Of a stretch of 10,643 nucleotides of DNA, positions 1-7,601 are shown piece after piece. The notes under the pieces are model-generated. The model ran no database searches, was not told the DNA's origin, and saw only the letters and a list, made by a program, of their open reading frames with translations. The DNA comes from Pseudomonadota bacterium (GTDB lineage: Bacteria > Pseudomonadota > Alphaproteobacteria > Rhizobiales > Rhizobiaceae). The DNA lies in the NCBI GenBank assembly GCA_023419995.1, contig JAEZXF010000387.1, forward strand, positions 1 through 10,643, given 5' to 3'. Numbering within the stretch: the stretch's first letter is position 1; each line of letters starts with the position of its first letter. Both the position numbers and the translations under genes were made by a program.

Positions 1-48
1 CAGACCATCGAACATCGGCGCTTGCAACACCGCAAGCTCGCCGCCTAA
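1..48 (+). CDS. C-terminal tail of a probable transposase (partial)
   Basis: Frame 1 is open from the window edge to TAA at 46-48 and encodes QTIEHRRLQHRKLAA. The basic, Arg/His-rich tail and its position just inside the inferred IS terminus suggest the end of a transposase. Only 15 residues are visible, no catalytic motif can be seen, and the family cannot be named. Confidence 0.4.
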   Translation, partial: QTIEHRRLQHRKLAA

Positions 49-123
49 CATCAACCCCCAGGACGAGGCCCGCACTCCGCTAATTTACGCCGCGAGTTGT
101 GCCAAATGTTCTGACGACGGACA
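1..123 (+). mobile_element. 3' end of an insertion sequence (family not identified)
   Basis: The element enters from the left edge and appears to end at base 123. Two facts place the boundary there. The MerR homology on the minus strand is intact up to the codon at 124-126 and stops abruptly at 123. Read inward from that point on the minus strand, the sequence starts TGTCCGTCGTCAG, the look of a terminal inverted repeat. An open frame ends in TAA at 46-48, leaving about 75 bases of noncoding IS terminus. The adjoining bases GAC (124-126) could be one copy of a short target duplication, but the other end of the element is outside the window. The boundary is inferred and the family is unknown. 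Confidence 0.6.
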
Positions 124-303
124 GACCGAGAAGCCGAGATCACGCGCGCGCCTGATAAAGCGCAACGTATGCACGTCCTTGTCGGAGTAATCCCGCTATC
201 CGCTATCCGTTCGCGACGCTTCCGCGATCAATCCGATCGATTCGTAGTAACGGATCATCTTCGCCGAGACGCCTGAAGCCGCCGCTGCTTTTCCGATGTT
301 CAT
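124..303 (-). pseudogene. MerR-family (CueR/HmrR-like) regulator, broken by a stop codon and an IS
   Basis: From ATG at 301-303 (preceded on this strand by GAAAGGAT) the frame reads [20 protein letters not shown] and continues through the winged-helix DNA-binding domain to RFIRRARDLGFSV at codon 60. This matches the N-terminus of copper/heavy-metal MerR regulators of rhizobia (CueR/HmrR type). Two lesions are visible. Codon 36, where the family has Tyr in SGYR, is TAG (196-198). After codon 60 the homology stops and IS sequence begins. The dimerisation helix and the C-terminal metal-binding loop are lost, so the product cannot be a working sensor. The stop could be a sequencing error, but the IS truncation alone is disabling. 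Confidence 0.8.
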
Positions 304-324
304 CCGCTGGATCCTTTCTTCGAC

Positions 325-492
325 TTATGTAGGCGCTTCCTCGGGCGTAAAAAATACGTCCGCGTGTATGTCCTCGCCACGCAAGCCCAACTCGCGAAGC
401 ATGATGCCGGAAGCATCGATCATGGCAGGCGGTCCGGCCATATATGCCTTCCAGCCATCGAGGTCCTGCACGTCATTCACGATCGCATCCGC
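325..492 (-). pseudogene. C-terminal fragment of a ferredoxin-NAD(P) reductase-type flavoprotein
   Basis: On the minus strand about 55 codons ending at TAA (325-327) read DAIVNDVQDLDGWKAYMAGP, then PAMID, and finish with EDIHADVFFTPEEAPT. The DGWKAYMAGPPAM segment is the hallmark NAD(P)-binding end of 2Fe-2S/FAD oxidoreductases of the ferredoxin-NADP reductase superfamily (CDP-6-deoxyglucoseen-reductase/dioxygenase-reductase type). The FAD domain and any 2Fe-2S domain are missing, because homology stops near base 490 where plus-strand SulP homology begins. The open frame extends further up to 681, but that part is antisense to SulP and not reductase-like. The fragment ends 21 bases upstream of merR on the same strand, so the two were probably once co-transcribed. 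Confidence 0.72.
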
Positions 493-1344
493 TATCTTGC
501 TGCCGCCATGCTGCTGGCCTTCCTGTCCGGCGCTATGCTGATCGCTATGGGCTTGTTCAAGTTGGGCTTTGTCGCGAATTTCCTGAGCCACCCGGTGATT
601 TCCGGCTTCATCACCGCCTCGGGACTGCTGATTGCGGCCGGCCAGCTCAAATATCTGCTTGGCATCCCTGCCGGCGGCCACACCTTGCCGCAGATCGCGA
701 CCGGCCTCGTCGAGAATATCGGCTCGATCAATTTGCCGACGCTCGCCATCGGCACGTCGGTGCTGGCATTTCTCTACTTCGTGCGACTGCGCCTCAAGCG
801 CGTCTTAGTCGCGCTCGGCCTTTCGGCGCGCATGGCCGACATCACGACCAAGGCCGGACCGGTTGCGGCCGTTGCCGCGACGATCCTCGCCGCAACGATG
901 CTCGACCTCGGCCCGCAGGGCGTCGCGCTCGTCGGCGCCATCCCGCAAGGCTTGCCCGTCCCTGCTTTGCCTGTCTTCGATCTCGAACTCATCCGCATGC
1001 TCGCCGTCCCTGCTCTGCTGATCTCGCTGATAGGCTTCGTGGAATCGGTCTCGGTCGCGCAGACGCTGGCCGCCAAGCGCCGCCAGCGCATCGTGCCGGA
1101 TCAGGAACTGATCGGGCTTGGCGTGGCCAACATCGCCTCGGCGATCTCGTCGGGCTATCCGGTCACGGGCGGCTTTGCCCGTTCGGTCGTCAATTTCGAT
1201 GGCGGCGCTGAAACGCCTGCCGCCGGCATCTACACCGCCATCGGCATCGCGCTCGCCACATTGTTCCTCACGCCGCTTCTCGCCAGCCTTCCGCAGGCGA
1301 CACTGGCTGCAACGATCATCGTCGCTGTCCTATCGTTGGTGAAC
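493..1344 (+). pseudogene. SulP-family sulfate permease fragment (both ends missing)
   Basis: About 284 codons from YLAAAMLLAFLSG to ATIIVAVLSLVN match the middle of the SulP/SLC26 anion permeases. Visible are the FLSHPVISGF signature with the following ITASGLLIA helix, several further hydrophobic helices, and SSGYPVTGGFARSVVNFDGGA, the conserved segment late in the transport domain. Family members are usually 500-600 residues. Here roughly the first hundred residues, the last helices and the cytoplasmic STAS domain are absent. The left break coincides with the reductase fragment near 490 and the right break is at about 1344. No start codon with a ribosome site fits the left end. The frame continues without stop into arsR, but the intervening ~58 codons are not SulP-like. 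Transport activity is very unlikely. Confidence 0.82.
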
Positions 1345-1518
1345 GTCGCCGCCTGCCGTACCTCAGCTAGCCTGCGGGCGATTTCCCCACCGAGGGCATC
1401 GCACTGCTGCTGGCCGAAGAGGCGGGGACCTGTCTTTCTTTTGAGGCAAACCAGGCCTTTTCGTCGGCAGCGTCTCATGCTATCTACCGCGTGTCGTTAT
1501 ATCGAGAAGGGCAGATTT
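1345..1518 (+). other. Spacer between SulP fragment and arsR, expected to hold the ars promoter
   Basis: No recognisable gene is seen in either strand. The stretch should contain the promoter/operator of the ars operon. A weak -10-like TTATAT occurs at 1498-1503, and an arsR ribosome site GAGAAGG at 1504-1510. I did not find a convincing AT-rich inverted repeat that would be an ArsR operator, so the operator position is unresolved. Confidence 0.4.
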
Positions 1519-1851
1519 ATGGACAAGAAAGCGTCTCTGGCCGCCTTAGCCGCGTTGGGGCAGGAAACCCGCCTGGACATTTTCCGCCTCCTTGTGCGCG
1601 CGGGGCCAGAAGGGGTTGCAGCGGGAGAGATTGCGACGCGAGTGGGAGCGGTTCAGAACACGACATCCTCCCATCTGAAGATCCTGACGCATGCGGGCCT
1701 CATCCGCCCCGAGCGGGATGGCCGGACCGTGCGCTACGTCGCCGACATGACCGGATTCCGTGACCTGCTCGCTTACCTGATGGAAGACTGCTGCAACGGC
1801 GCGCCCGAACTCTGCCGTCCAGTCATCAATGCCGTGACCTGCGATTGTTAG
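1519..1851 (+). CDS. arsR: ArsR, As(III)-responsive repressor
   Basis: A 110-residue winged-helix repressor of the ArsR/SmtB family. It is expected to bind the promoter of its own operon and release it when As(III) or Sb(III) binds. Residues 1-80 give the fold, with recognition helix NTTSSHLKILTHAGL (about 47-61) and beta wing RPERDGRTVRYV. The metal site is not the ELCVCDL motif of the R773 repressor. Instead cysteines cluster at the C-terminus: Cys91, Cys92 and Cys99, then Cys108 and Cys110. A Cys-Cys pair plus a nearby third Cys resembles the Acidithiobacillus ferrooxidans ArsR site (Cys95/96/102). The start is set by GAGAAGG 8 bases upstream of ATG. It is the first gene of the operon and its stop overlaps the ribosome site of the next. 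The frame is open upstream into SulP, which I regard as accidental. Confidence 0.93.
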   Translation: MDKKASLAALAALGQETRLDIFRLLVRAGPEGVAAGEIATRVGAVQNTTSSHLKILTHAGLIRPERDGRTVRYVADMTGFRDLLAYLMEDCCNGAPELCRPVINAVTCDC

Positions 1852-1863
1852 GAGCGATTTTCT

Positions 1864-2382
1864 ATGTCCGACAGGCTCTACAACGCACTCTTCCTCTGCA
1901 CAGGAAACTCCGCCCGCTCGATCCTTGCAGAAGCGATCCTGCGGAATCTCGGCGCTGGGCGCTTCCAGGCCTTCTCGGCCGGATCGCAGCCGAATGGCGA
2001 GGTCCATCCGTTTGCCATCGAACTCCTTCGGAACCTGAAGCTGGATACGTCTTTCGCGCGTTCGAAATCCTGGAACGAGTTCGCGGCGCCCGGTGCTCCG
2101 AAGATGGATTTTGTCTTTACCGTCTGCGACAACGCGGCAAACGAATCCTGCCCGGTCTGGCCCGGACAGCCGATGACAGCGCATTGGGGCATTCCGGATC
2201 CCGCCGCCGCTGAAGGCACGGATGCCGAGAAGCACCTTGCTTTCGCCGATGCCTATCGGCAGCTATCGAACCGCATTTCCGCCTTCCTGGCACTGCCGCT
2301 AGCTTCGATCGACCGGATGTCGCTCCAGTCCAGGTTGCGCGAGATCGGAAAGCTCGAAGTCTCGGCGGCCGCAACAGCATGA
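1864..2382 (+). CDS. arsC: Arsenate reductase, low-molecular-weight phosphatase type
   Basis: Reduces arsenate to arsenite in the cytoplasm using a cascade of cysteines. The 172-residue product has the phosphatase loop C-TGNSA-R-S at residues 12-19, the CX5R motif of the LMW tyrosine phosphatase fold. Redox cysteines Cys88 (VCDNAANESC) and Cys96 fit the Cys10/Cys82/Cys89 relay of S. aureus pI258 ArsC, and Asp112 in WGIPDP fits the general acid. The protein is longer than the ~131-residue pI258 enzyme because of a C-terminal tail after about residue 145. Regeneration is probably by thioredoxin, though glutathione-linked versions of this fold exist. AGGAG (1850-1854) lies 9 bases before ATG and overlaps the arsR stop, so it is co-transcribed. 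Its stop forms ATGA with a possible start of the next gene. Confidence 0.92.
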   Translation: MSDRLYNALFLCTGNSARSILAEAILRNLGAGRFQAFSAGSQPNGEVHPFAIELLRNLKLDTSFARSKSWNEFAAPGAPKMDFVFTVCDNAANESCPVWPGQPMTAHWGIPDPAAAEGTDAEKHLAFADAYRQLSNRISAFLALPLASIDRMSLQSRLREIGKLEVSAAATA

Positions 2383-2390
2383 GACCCGGC

Positions 2391-2810
2391 ATGGACGTGA
2401 TCATCTACCACAACCCCAAATGCGGGACCTCGCGCAACACGCTTGCGATGATCCGCAATGCAGGAATCGAACCGCATGTTATCGAGTACCTGAAGACACC
2501 GCCGACGCGAGAGCTGCTGCGTCAGCTGGTGGAGCGGATGGGCACGTCGCTCCGCAGTATCCTCCGCGAGAAGGACACGCCTTACGGGGAGCTCGGCCTT
2601 GGCGATCCCGCCCTGACAGACGAGCAGCTGTTCGATGCGATTGAGAAGCATCCGATTCTGATGAACCGTCCGATCGTCGTCTCGCCGAAAGGCGTGAAGC
2701 TTTGCCGCCCGTCCGAGACGGTCCTCGACCTCCTCCCTGCCCAGAAGGGCGCCTTCGCCAAGGAAGATGGCGAGCAGGTGACCGATGCGGCAGGCAACAG
2801 GCTCGCCTGA
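2391..2810 (+). CDS. arsC: Arsenate reductase, glutaredoxin/GSH-dependent R773 type
   Basis: A second, evolutionarily unrelated arsenate reductase, 139 residues, of the ArsC/Spx thioredoxin-fold family. The active site is [11 protein letters not shown] with catalytic Cys11. Arg59, Arg93 (MNRPIV) and Arg106 (LCRPSE) correspond to Arg60, Arg94 and Arg107 of plasmid R773 ArsC, and Cys11 to its Cys12, all offset by one. The known mechanism forms an arsenate-thiol adduct resolved by glutathione and glutaredoxin. Start choice: an ATG at 2379 in the same frame overlaps the previous stop (ATGA), adding MRPG. I prefer 2391 because homologues begin at MDV. Neither start has a clear ribosome site, so translation is probably coupled to the upstream arsC. 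Having both ArsC types adjacent is redundant and notable. Confidence 0.92.
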   Translation: MDVIIYHNPKCGTSRNTLAMIRNAGIEPHVIEYLKTPPTRELLRQLVERMGTSLRSILREKDTPYGELGLGDPALTDEQLFDAIEKHPILMNRPIVVSPKGVKLCRPSETVLDLLPAQKGAFAKEDGEQVTDAAGNRLA

Positions 2811-2827
2811 CAACCACAGGAATTCCG

Positions 2828-3922
2828 ATGTCGAACGCAACACCTCCGGCACGCCGGCTGTCCTTCCTCGATCGCTACCTCACGGTCTGGATCTTCGCGG
2901 CGATGGCGCTCGGCGTCTTCCTCGGAACCGCCTTCGAGACCCTTCCGGCCTCGCTCGACGCCATGTCGGTCGGCACGACGAACATCCCGATCGCCATCGG
3001 CCTAATCCTGATGATGTATCCGCCGCTCGCCCGGGTGCGTTACGAGGAGCTGCACCGCGTCTTCGCCGACAAGCGCGTGCTGGTCCTGTCGCTGGTCCAG
3101 AACTGGATTATCGGTCCAACGCTGATGTTCGGGCTCGCGGTGATCTTCCTGCGCGACCACCCCGAATACATGACGGGCGTGATCCTGATCGGGTTGGCGC
3201 GCTGCATCGCGATGGTGCTGGTGTGGAACCAGTTGGCGAAGGGCGACAACCAGTATGTCGCGGGCCTCGTCGCATTCAATTCGATCTTCCAGATCCTGTT
3301 CTTCTCGACCTATGCCTGGTTCTTCCTGTCCGTCCTGCCGCCGCTGTTCGGCCTGGAGGGCAGCGTGGTCGGCGTCGGCTTCTGGACGATCACAGAGGCT
3401 GTCCTGATCTATCTCGGCATCCCCTTCGCCGCCGGATACCTGACGCGGCGCGTCCTGATCTCCAGCAAGGGGAGCAATTGGTACGAGGGCATCTTCCTGC
3501 CCAGGATCAGCCCGATCACGCTTGTTGCGCTGCTCTTCACCATCGTCGCCATGTTCAGCCTGAAGGGCGGCGACGTGATGCGGCTGCCATCGGACGCTCT
3601 GCTGATCGCCGTGCCGCTGGTCATCTATTTCGTCGTCCAGTTCGTCATCAGCTTCCTGATGGGCAGGCTGATCGCGGCCGACTATCCTCGCACGACGGCG
3701 ATTGCCTTCACGGCTGCCGGCAACAATTTCGAGCTTGCCATCGCGGTCGCCATCGCCGCCTTCGGCCTCGCGTCCCCGGTGGCGTTCGCAGCCGTCATCG
3801 GGCCACTGGTCGAAGTCCCGGTGCTCGTCCTGCTCGTGCATGTCGCGCTTAGGATGGGCAGGCGCTGGTTTCCCGACACCGCGCCCGATACCATGCCGGC
3901 CGCCGCGACGGCCCGGTCATAG
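2828..3922 (+). CDS. acr3: Acr3 arsenite efflux permease
   Basis: Exports arsenite across the inner membrane, driven by the proton-motive force. The 364-residue product has about ten hydrophobic helices, the usual Acr3 size and topology, and belongs to the BART superfamily rather than ArsB. Diagnostic residues are present: Cys126 in [19 protein letters not shown], equivalent to the essential cysteine of Alkaliphilus Acr3 helix 4, and Glu329 in [10 protein letters not shown], equivalent to the essential helix-9 glutamate. The [16 protein letters not shown] helix is also typical. AGGAA (2818-2822) sits 5 bases before ATG. A longer in-frame open stretch from 2702 overlaps arsC and is not homologous, so 2828 is the start. 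The gene is 17 bases after arsC, and its stop codon lies in the arsH ribosome site. Confidence 0.95.
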   Translation: MSNATPPARRLSFLDRYLTVWIFAAMALGVFLGTAFETLPASLDAMSVGTTNIPIAIGLILMMYPPLARVRYEELHRVFADKRVLVLSLVQNWIIGPTLMFGLAVIFLRDHPEYMTGVILIGLARCIAMVLVWNQLAKGDNQYVAGLVAFNSIFQILFFSTYAWFFLSVLPPLFGLEGSVVGVGFWTITEAVLIYLGIPFAAGYLTRRVLISSKGSNWYEGIFLPRISPITLVALLFTIVAMFSLKGGDVMRLPSDALLIAVPLVIYFVVQFVISFLMGRLIAADYPRTTAIAFTAAGNNFELAIAVAIAAFGLASPVAFAAVIGPLVEVPVLVLLVHVALRMGRRWFPDTAPDTMPAAATARS

Positions 3923-3932
3923 GAGAAACACC

Positions 3933-4688
3933 ATGAGGCTACGCGAACTCGATGATCCCGACCATCTGCCGGCGCTCGATGCCCGGTTTGTCGCGGAGCG
4001 GCCCGGCCTCGGACTGGGGCCGGAGGAGCACGCCCCGCGAATCCTGCTGCTTTACGGCTCGTTGCGGCCGCGTTCCTACTCCCGGCTTGCCACCGAGGAA
4101 GCTGGGCGCCTGCTGCGCTTCTTCGGTGCCGAGGTGTGGATCTTCGATCCGTTCGACATGCCTTTTCCCGACCAGGTGGCAGGCGACGATCATCCGGCTA
4201 TCCGGGAACTGCGCGAGCATGCGATCTGGTCGGAGGGAATGGTCTGGTGCAGTCCCGAACGGCACGGTCAGATCACTGGGCTGATGAAGGCGCAGATTGA
4301 CAATCTGCCATTGAACATGGGCGGCATCCGCCCGACACAGGGTCGGACCCTGGCGGTAATGCAGGTTTCCGGCGGCTCGCAGAGCTTCAATGCCGTGAAC
4401 ACGCTACGGCTGCTCGGCCGCTGGATGCGGATGATCACGATCCCCAACCAGTCGAGCGTCGCCAAGGCCTATCAGGAGTTCGACGAAGACGGACGCATGA
4501 AGCCGTCGGTCTATTACGAACGCATCGTCGACGTGATGGAGGAACTGGTCCGATTCACCATTCTCACCCGGCCGCATGCGGCTCGGCTCGTCGACCGCTA
4601 CTCGGAGAGGAAAGGTGCAGGGAAGACGATCGATGCGGCGACGGATCTTTCCACGATCGCGACCATGCCACAGAAGCGCTCCGCATGA
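3933..4688 (+). CDS. arsH: ArsH, NADPH-dependent FMN oxidoreductase (methylarsenite oxidase)
   Basis: A 251-residue flavodoxin-fold protein. Characterised ArsH enzymes use FMN and NADPH to oxidise toxic trivalent organoarsenicals such as methylarsenite to the pentavalent form; quinone and azo-dye reduction are also reported for the family. The FMN phosphate loop is [11 protein letters not shown] (residues 41-51). Further ArsH-specific blocks are [20 protein letters not shown] (107-126) and [10 protein letters not shown] (144-153). The N-terminal ~35 residues before the flavodoxin core are also typical of ArsH and separate it from general NADPH-FMN reductases. AGGAGA (3921-3926) lies 6 bases before ATG and overlaps the acr3 stop. 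The 3' end overlaps arsO as ATGA, implying coupled translation of two flavoproteins. Confidence 0.94.
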   Translation: MRLRELDDPDHLPALDARFVAERPGLGLGPEEHAPRILLLYGSLRPRSYSRLATEEAGRLLRFFGAEVWIFDPFDMPFPDQVAGDDHPAIRELREHAIWSEGMVWCSPERHGQITGLMKAQIDNLPLNMGGIRPTQGRTLAVMQVSGGSQSFNAVNTLRLLGRWMRMITIPNQSSVAKAYQEFDEDGRMKPSVYYERIVDVMEELVRFTILTRPHAARLVDRYSERKGAGKTIDAATDLSTIATMPQKRSA

Positions 4689-5752
4689 ATGAAGGGGATC
4701 ATGATGTCGTCGTGATCGGAGGAGGGCAGGCGGGCCTCGCCGTTGCCTATTATCTTCGTCGCGCGGGAGTCGATTTCCTCATGCTCGATGCCGAAGACCG
4801 CCCGGGCGGCGCGTGGCTTCATGCCTGGGACTCGCTTCATCTTTTCTCGCCGGCGACCTACAGCTCGCTTCCCGGCTGGCCGATGCCGCCGAGCCGCTCT
4901 GACGGCTTCCCGAGCAGAGACGAGGTGATCGATTACCTGACGCGCTACGAGCAACGCTATGCGTTTCCGATCGAGCGGTCTTGTCACGTCGAAACCGTGG
5001 AACGGGACCCCGAACGGCTCTGTCTCCAGTTGAGGAACGGGCGGACCTTCACCGCGAGGGCCGTCGTCAGCGCAACGGGAACGTGGAGCGCACCCTACAT
5101 TCCCGATCATCCGGGCCGCGAATTGTTCCGCGGCGGTCAGCTCCATTCGGCAGAATATCGCAGTCCCATCCCCTTCGCTGGCAAGCGGGTGCTGGTTGTT
5201 GGCGGCGGCAACTCCGGGGCGCAGATCCTCGCCGAGGTCAGCGCGCTCGCAGAGACGGTCTGGGTCACCCTGAAGGACCCTGTCTTCCTGCCAGACGACG
5301 TCGACGGGCGCGTCCTGTTCGAACGCGCTAGCGCGCGCGTGCGCGGTGACTTCGACCAGGCTTCAACCACGACCTTGGGTGACATCGTCATGGTCCCGCC
5401 GGTGAAAGAAGCGCGCGACCGCGGCGTGCTGAAATCCGTCCGCCCCTTCCTCCGCTTCACGATCGACGGTGTCTTGTGGGCGGACGGAACGGAGACGCAT
5501 GTCGACGCCGTCCTGTGGTGCACCGGATTCCGTCCGGCGACAGGGCACCTCCGGTCGCTTGCCGTGGTCGGCCCTGATGGACGCATCGAAGTGGTCGATC
5601 AACGTGCGGTCGAGGAACCGCGGCTTTGGCTGCAGGGATATGGAAACTGGACGGGTGCCGCGTCAGCAACGTTGATCGGCGCGGGCCGCACGGCCCGGGA
5701 ACTGGCACCTCGCATCAAGGCTGCCCTTCAGATGCCCGGATCTTTCATCTGA
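4685..5752 (+). CDS. arsO: ArsO-like flavin-containing monooxygenase
   Basis: A 355-residue two-dinucleotide-binding flavoprotein. The FAD Rossmann motif is [11 protein letters not shown] (residues 9-19). The NAD(P)H motif is [10 protein letters not shown] (171-180). Between them [11 protein letters not shown] (148-158) fits the monooxygenase fingerprint FxGxxxHxxx(Y/F), and CTGFRP (279-284) is the late conserved strand. Proteins of this type in ars operons are called ArsO; in Streptomyces they occur beside arsT. The substrate is not established, so a role in oxidising an arsenic species, or supplying redox equivalents, is inference from context. The start ATG overlaps the arsH stop (ATGA) and there is no clear ribosome site, so expression probably depends on arsH translation. 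It is the last gene of the operon. Confidence 0.85.
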   Translation: MNEGDHDVVVIGGGQAGLAVAYYLRRAGVDFLMLDAEDRPGGAWLHAWDSLHLFSPATYSSLPGWPMPPSRSDGFPSRDEVIDYLTRYEQRYAFPIERSCHVETVERDPERLCLQLRNGRTFTARAVVSATGTWSAPYIPDHPGRELFRGGQLHSAEYRSPIPFAGKRVLVVGGGNSGAQILAEVSALAETVWVTLKDPVFLPDDVDGRVLFERASARVRGDFDQASTTTLGDIVMVPPVKEARDRGVLKSVRPFLRFTIDGVLWADGTETHVDAVLWCTGFRPATGHLRSLAVVGPDGRIEVVDQRAVEEPRLWLQGYGNWTGAASATLIGAGRTARELAPRIKAALQMPGSFI

Positions 5753-6280
5753 GGAAATAGCGGCGCCCTGCCGGCTCCTCCGGGCCGGTGTCCTGCGTGC
5801 GCGACAACGAACTGCGAACTCGAGATTTTTTGTGTCGCCGCATCGCTGCGACCAAGCGACCGGGAACCGTCGGTCACCAGGGATACGGTGCCTACGGCGT
5901 TCCAATCCCACGAAACAGCTTCGGGTGCATGCTCGTTCACCGCGAGCCACGGAACGCTTGACGACAGGGTCGATACAGTGGAGAGCATTCGTCAATAACC
6001 GCACAGAGAGCGAGGTCCGGTGGATGTTCGAATACCTCGCATGCTATTGCACGTGTGACGTGAAGTTGTTCGGGAGCCTCCCTGTACCGGTCGACGTCGA
6101 CCCACTCGGTCGGCCTGGTTCCGGTGTCCAACGTGAGGTAGTCTCCAAGCTTGGTATCCGCAGTATCCAGACCTTGGATCACCGCGGCTATGAGACTGCG
6201 CGCGCCTCGAGCGCTGTGTCGTCGGGCCTCATCGTGCGCTGGGCACATGACCAATTGCCGATTTTTCCCGGCTGACGCTG
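5753..6280. other. 528-base stretch with no recognisable gene
   Basis: Open frames exist on both strands (plus 5832-6275, minus 5937-6314), but neither product is recognised. The minus-strand frame has a plausible-looking stretch DYLTLDTGTRPTEWVDVDRY (its start codon lies inside the next gene) and no supporting ribosome site. It may be a decayed gene. No low-oxygen box, tRNA or repeat array was seen. A promoter for the 6281 gene should lie at the right end, but I could not place it. Confidence 0.4.
5771..5788 (+). terminator. Weak hairpin after the ars operon
   Basis: CCGGC (5771-5775) pairs with GCCGG (5784-5788) across an 8-base loop, extendable by G-T pairs, 19 bases after the arsO stop. 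There is no following T-run, so intrinsic termination is doubtful. Confidence 0.25.
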
Positions 6281-7534
6281 ATGGACCAGTTGATCGCCCA
6301 ACTCGGCCTCGCACTGGCTATCGGACTCCTGGTCGGCCTGGAGCGGGGCTGGCGCGAGCGTGGCGCGCCCGACCGCAGCCGCACCGCTGGTCTCCGGACG
6401 TTTGGGCTGGTTGGCCTGCTCGGCGGGATCTTCGCCGCGCTCTCCGAGGCGCTAGGCTCCGGGGTGCTGATCGCTGGCTTCCTCGGCTTCGCCACGATCT
6501 TCGCGTGGTTTTCGGCACGCGAGGCCGAGCACGACCAGAACTTCAGCGTGACGGGCGTAGTTGCTGGCCTGATCGTCTTTGCCCTCGGCGCACTCGCCGT
6601 GCTCGGTGACACGCGTGCCGCGGCCGCCGGCGGCGCGGCCCTCGCCGCCGTCCTCGCCAGCCGCGAGGTGCTGCACGATTTGCTGCGGCGCCTGACCTGG
6701 ATCGAACTCCGCTCGGCCATGATCCTCGCTGTCATGACGGCCATCGTCTTGCCGTTGCTGCCCGATCGGGCGATCGATCCCTGGGGCGGCTTGAACCCGT
6801 TCGAAATCTGGTTCTTCACGGTTGTCATCGCGGCAATTTCCTTTGGCGGTTACGTTGCGGTGCGAGTTCTTGGCCAGACACGTGGCCTGCTCGTCGGTAC
6901 GCTCGCAGGTGCCGTCGTGTCGTCGACTGCGGTGACGGTGGCATTGGCCCGCATGGCAAAGGCAGAGGGCAATGCGTTGCCGCTCGCCGGGGCCGCGGGG
7001 CTCGCAGCGCTGGTCTCGATCCTGCGAGTCTTGGTTATCGTCGCGATAATCGCACCGCAGGTTCTAGGGTGGATCGTGGTGCCCGCGCTCGCCGCCGCGA
7101 TGGTCCTCGCGGCAAGCGGCGCTGTGTTGCTGGTTCGCAACGGCGTTCATCCGACAAGGGAGAAAGGAGGCGAGCGCAATCCGTTTGAGCTCGCCTCGTT
7201 GCTTCTTTTCGCCGCATCATTTGCGGTCGTCTCAACCGCGAGTGCGGCGCTCGCCAGCCGCTTCGGCGAGGGCGGACTTCTGATGACCTCTGCGGTGTCG
7301 GGCGCATTCGATGTCGATGTCGCAGTGTTGAGCGCACTGCGTCTTGTCGAGCAGACGGCAGCCATCAACACCGTGGGCGGAGCGGTGCTGGTGGCGCTCG
7401 CCGCAAATGCAATCGGCAGGCTGTCCCTGTCGATCCTTGCCGGCCCCGTCCGCTTCTCTCTGCCGCTTGCCATCATCACGCTGGCCGCGGCCGCGGCGGC
7501 CGGTGTCGCTTGCTGGCTCGGGATGGCCGTCTGA
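6281..7534 (+). CDS. MgtC/SapB-DUF4010 family inner-membrane protein
   Basis: A 417-residue, very hydrophobic protein with about eleven predicted membrane segments. The N-terminal third resembles MgtC/SapB: LGLALAIGLLVGLERGWRER (residues 8-27) is the conserved first helix plus charged motif, followed by GLRTFGLVGLLGGIFAAL. The rest is the DUF4010 region, with GTLAGAVVSSTAVTVALARM and VSGAFDVDVAVLSALRLV as conserved-looking segments. Family function is unknown; MgtC itself is linked to growth in low magnesium and to ATP synthase control, but that should not be carried over to this fusion family. MDQLIAQLGLALAIG is a natural start, although no strong ribosome site precedes it. It stands alone between the ars operon and the osmC-VIT pair. 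Confidence 0.85.
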   Translation: MDQLIAQLGLALAIGLLVGLERGWRERGAPDRSRTAGLRTFGLVGLLGGIFAALSEALGSGVLIAGFLGFATIFAWFSAREAEHDQNFSVTGVVAGLIVFALGALAVLGDTRAAAAGGAALAAVLASREVLHDLLRRLTWIELRSAMILAVMTAIVLPLLPDRAIDPWGGLNPFEIWFFTVVIAAISFGGYVAVRVLGQTRGLLVGTLAGAVVSSTAVTVALARMAKAEGNALPLAGAAGLAALVSILRVLVIVAIIAPQVLGWIVVPALAAAMVLAASGAVLLVRNGVHPTREKGGERNPFELASLLLFAASFAVVSTASAALASRFGEGGLLMTSAVSGAFDVDVAVLSALRLVEQTAAINTVGGAVLVALAANAIGRLSLSILAGPVRFSLPLAIITLAAAAAAGVACWLGMAV

Positions 7535-7601
7535 CAGGATGGGGCGGGCTCCGGCTCAGTTGAGCAGACCATCAACCTCGGCCGTTGACGCGCGCCATGG
7601 G

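Noticed and set aside
1230..1478. 82-codon minus-strand ORF over the SulP 3' break and spacer
   Set aside because: More than a third of it is antisense to real SulP sequence, and the remainder has no recognisable homology.
2702..2827. Longer N-terminus for Acr3 beginning at 2702
   Set aside because: It overlaps arsC, is Pro/Arg-rich and not membrane-like, and the ATG at 2828 has a proper AGGAA ribosome site and the usual family start.
3002..3841. 279-codon minus-strand open frame opposite acr3
   Set aside because: The product is a low-complexity Asp/Glu/Gln/His/Arg-rich string, as expected from antisense of a membrane protein, with no ribosome site or homology.
2785..3852. Long open frame overlapping acr3 on the plus strand (355 codons)
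   Set aside because: The product is Arg/Pro-rich with no domain, the typical out-of-frame shadow of a GC-rich membrane protein gene; acr3 in the other frame is certain.
5832..6275. 147-codon plus-strand ORF in the gap after arsO
   Set aside because: No recognisable motif, no ribosome site, Ser/Arg-rich composition, and a competing frame on the other strand.
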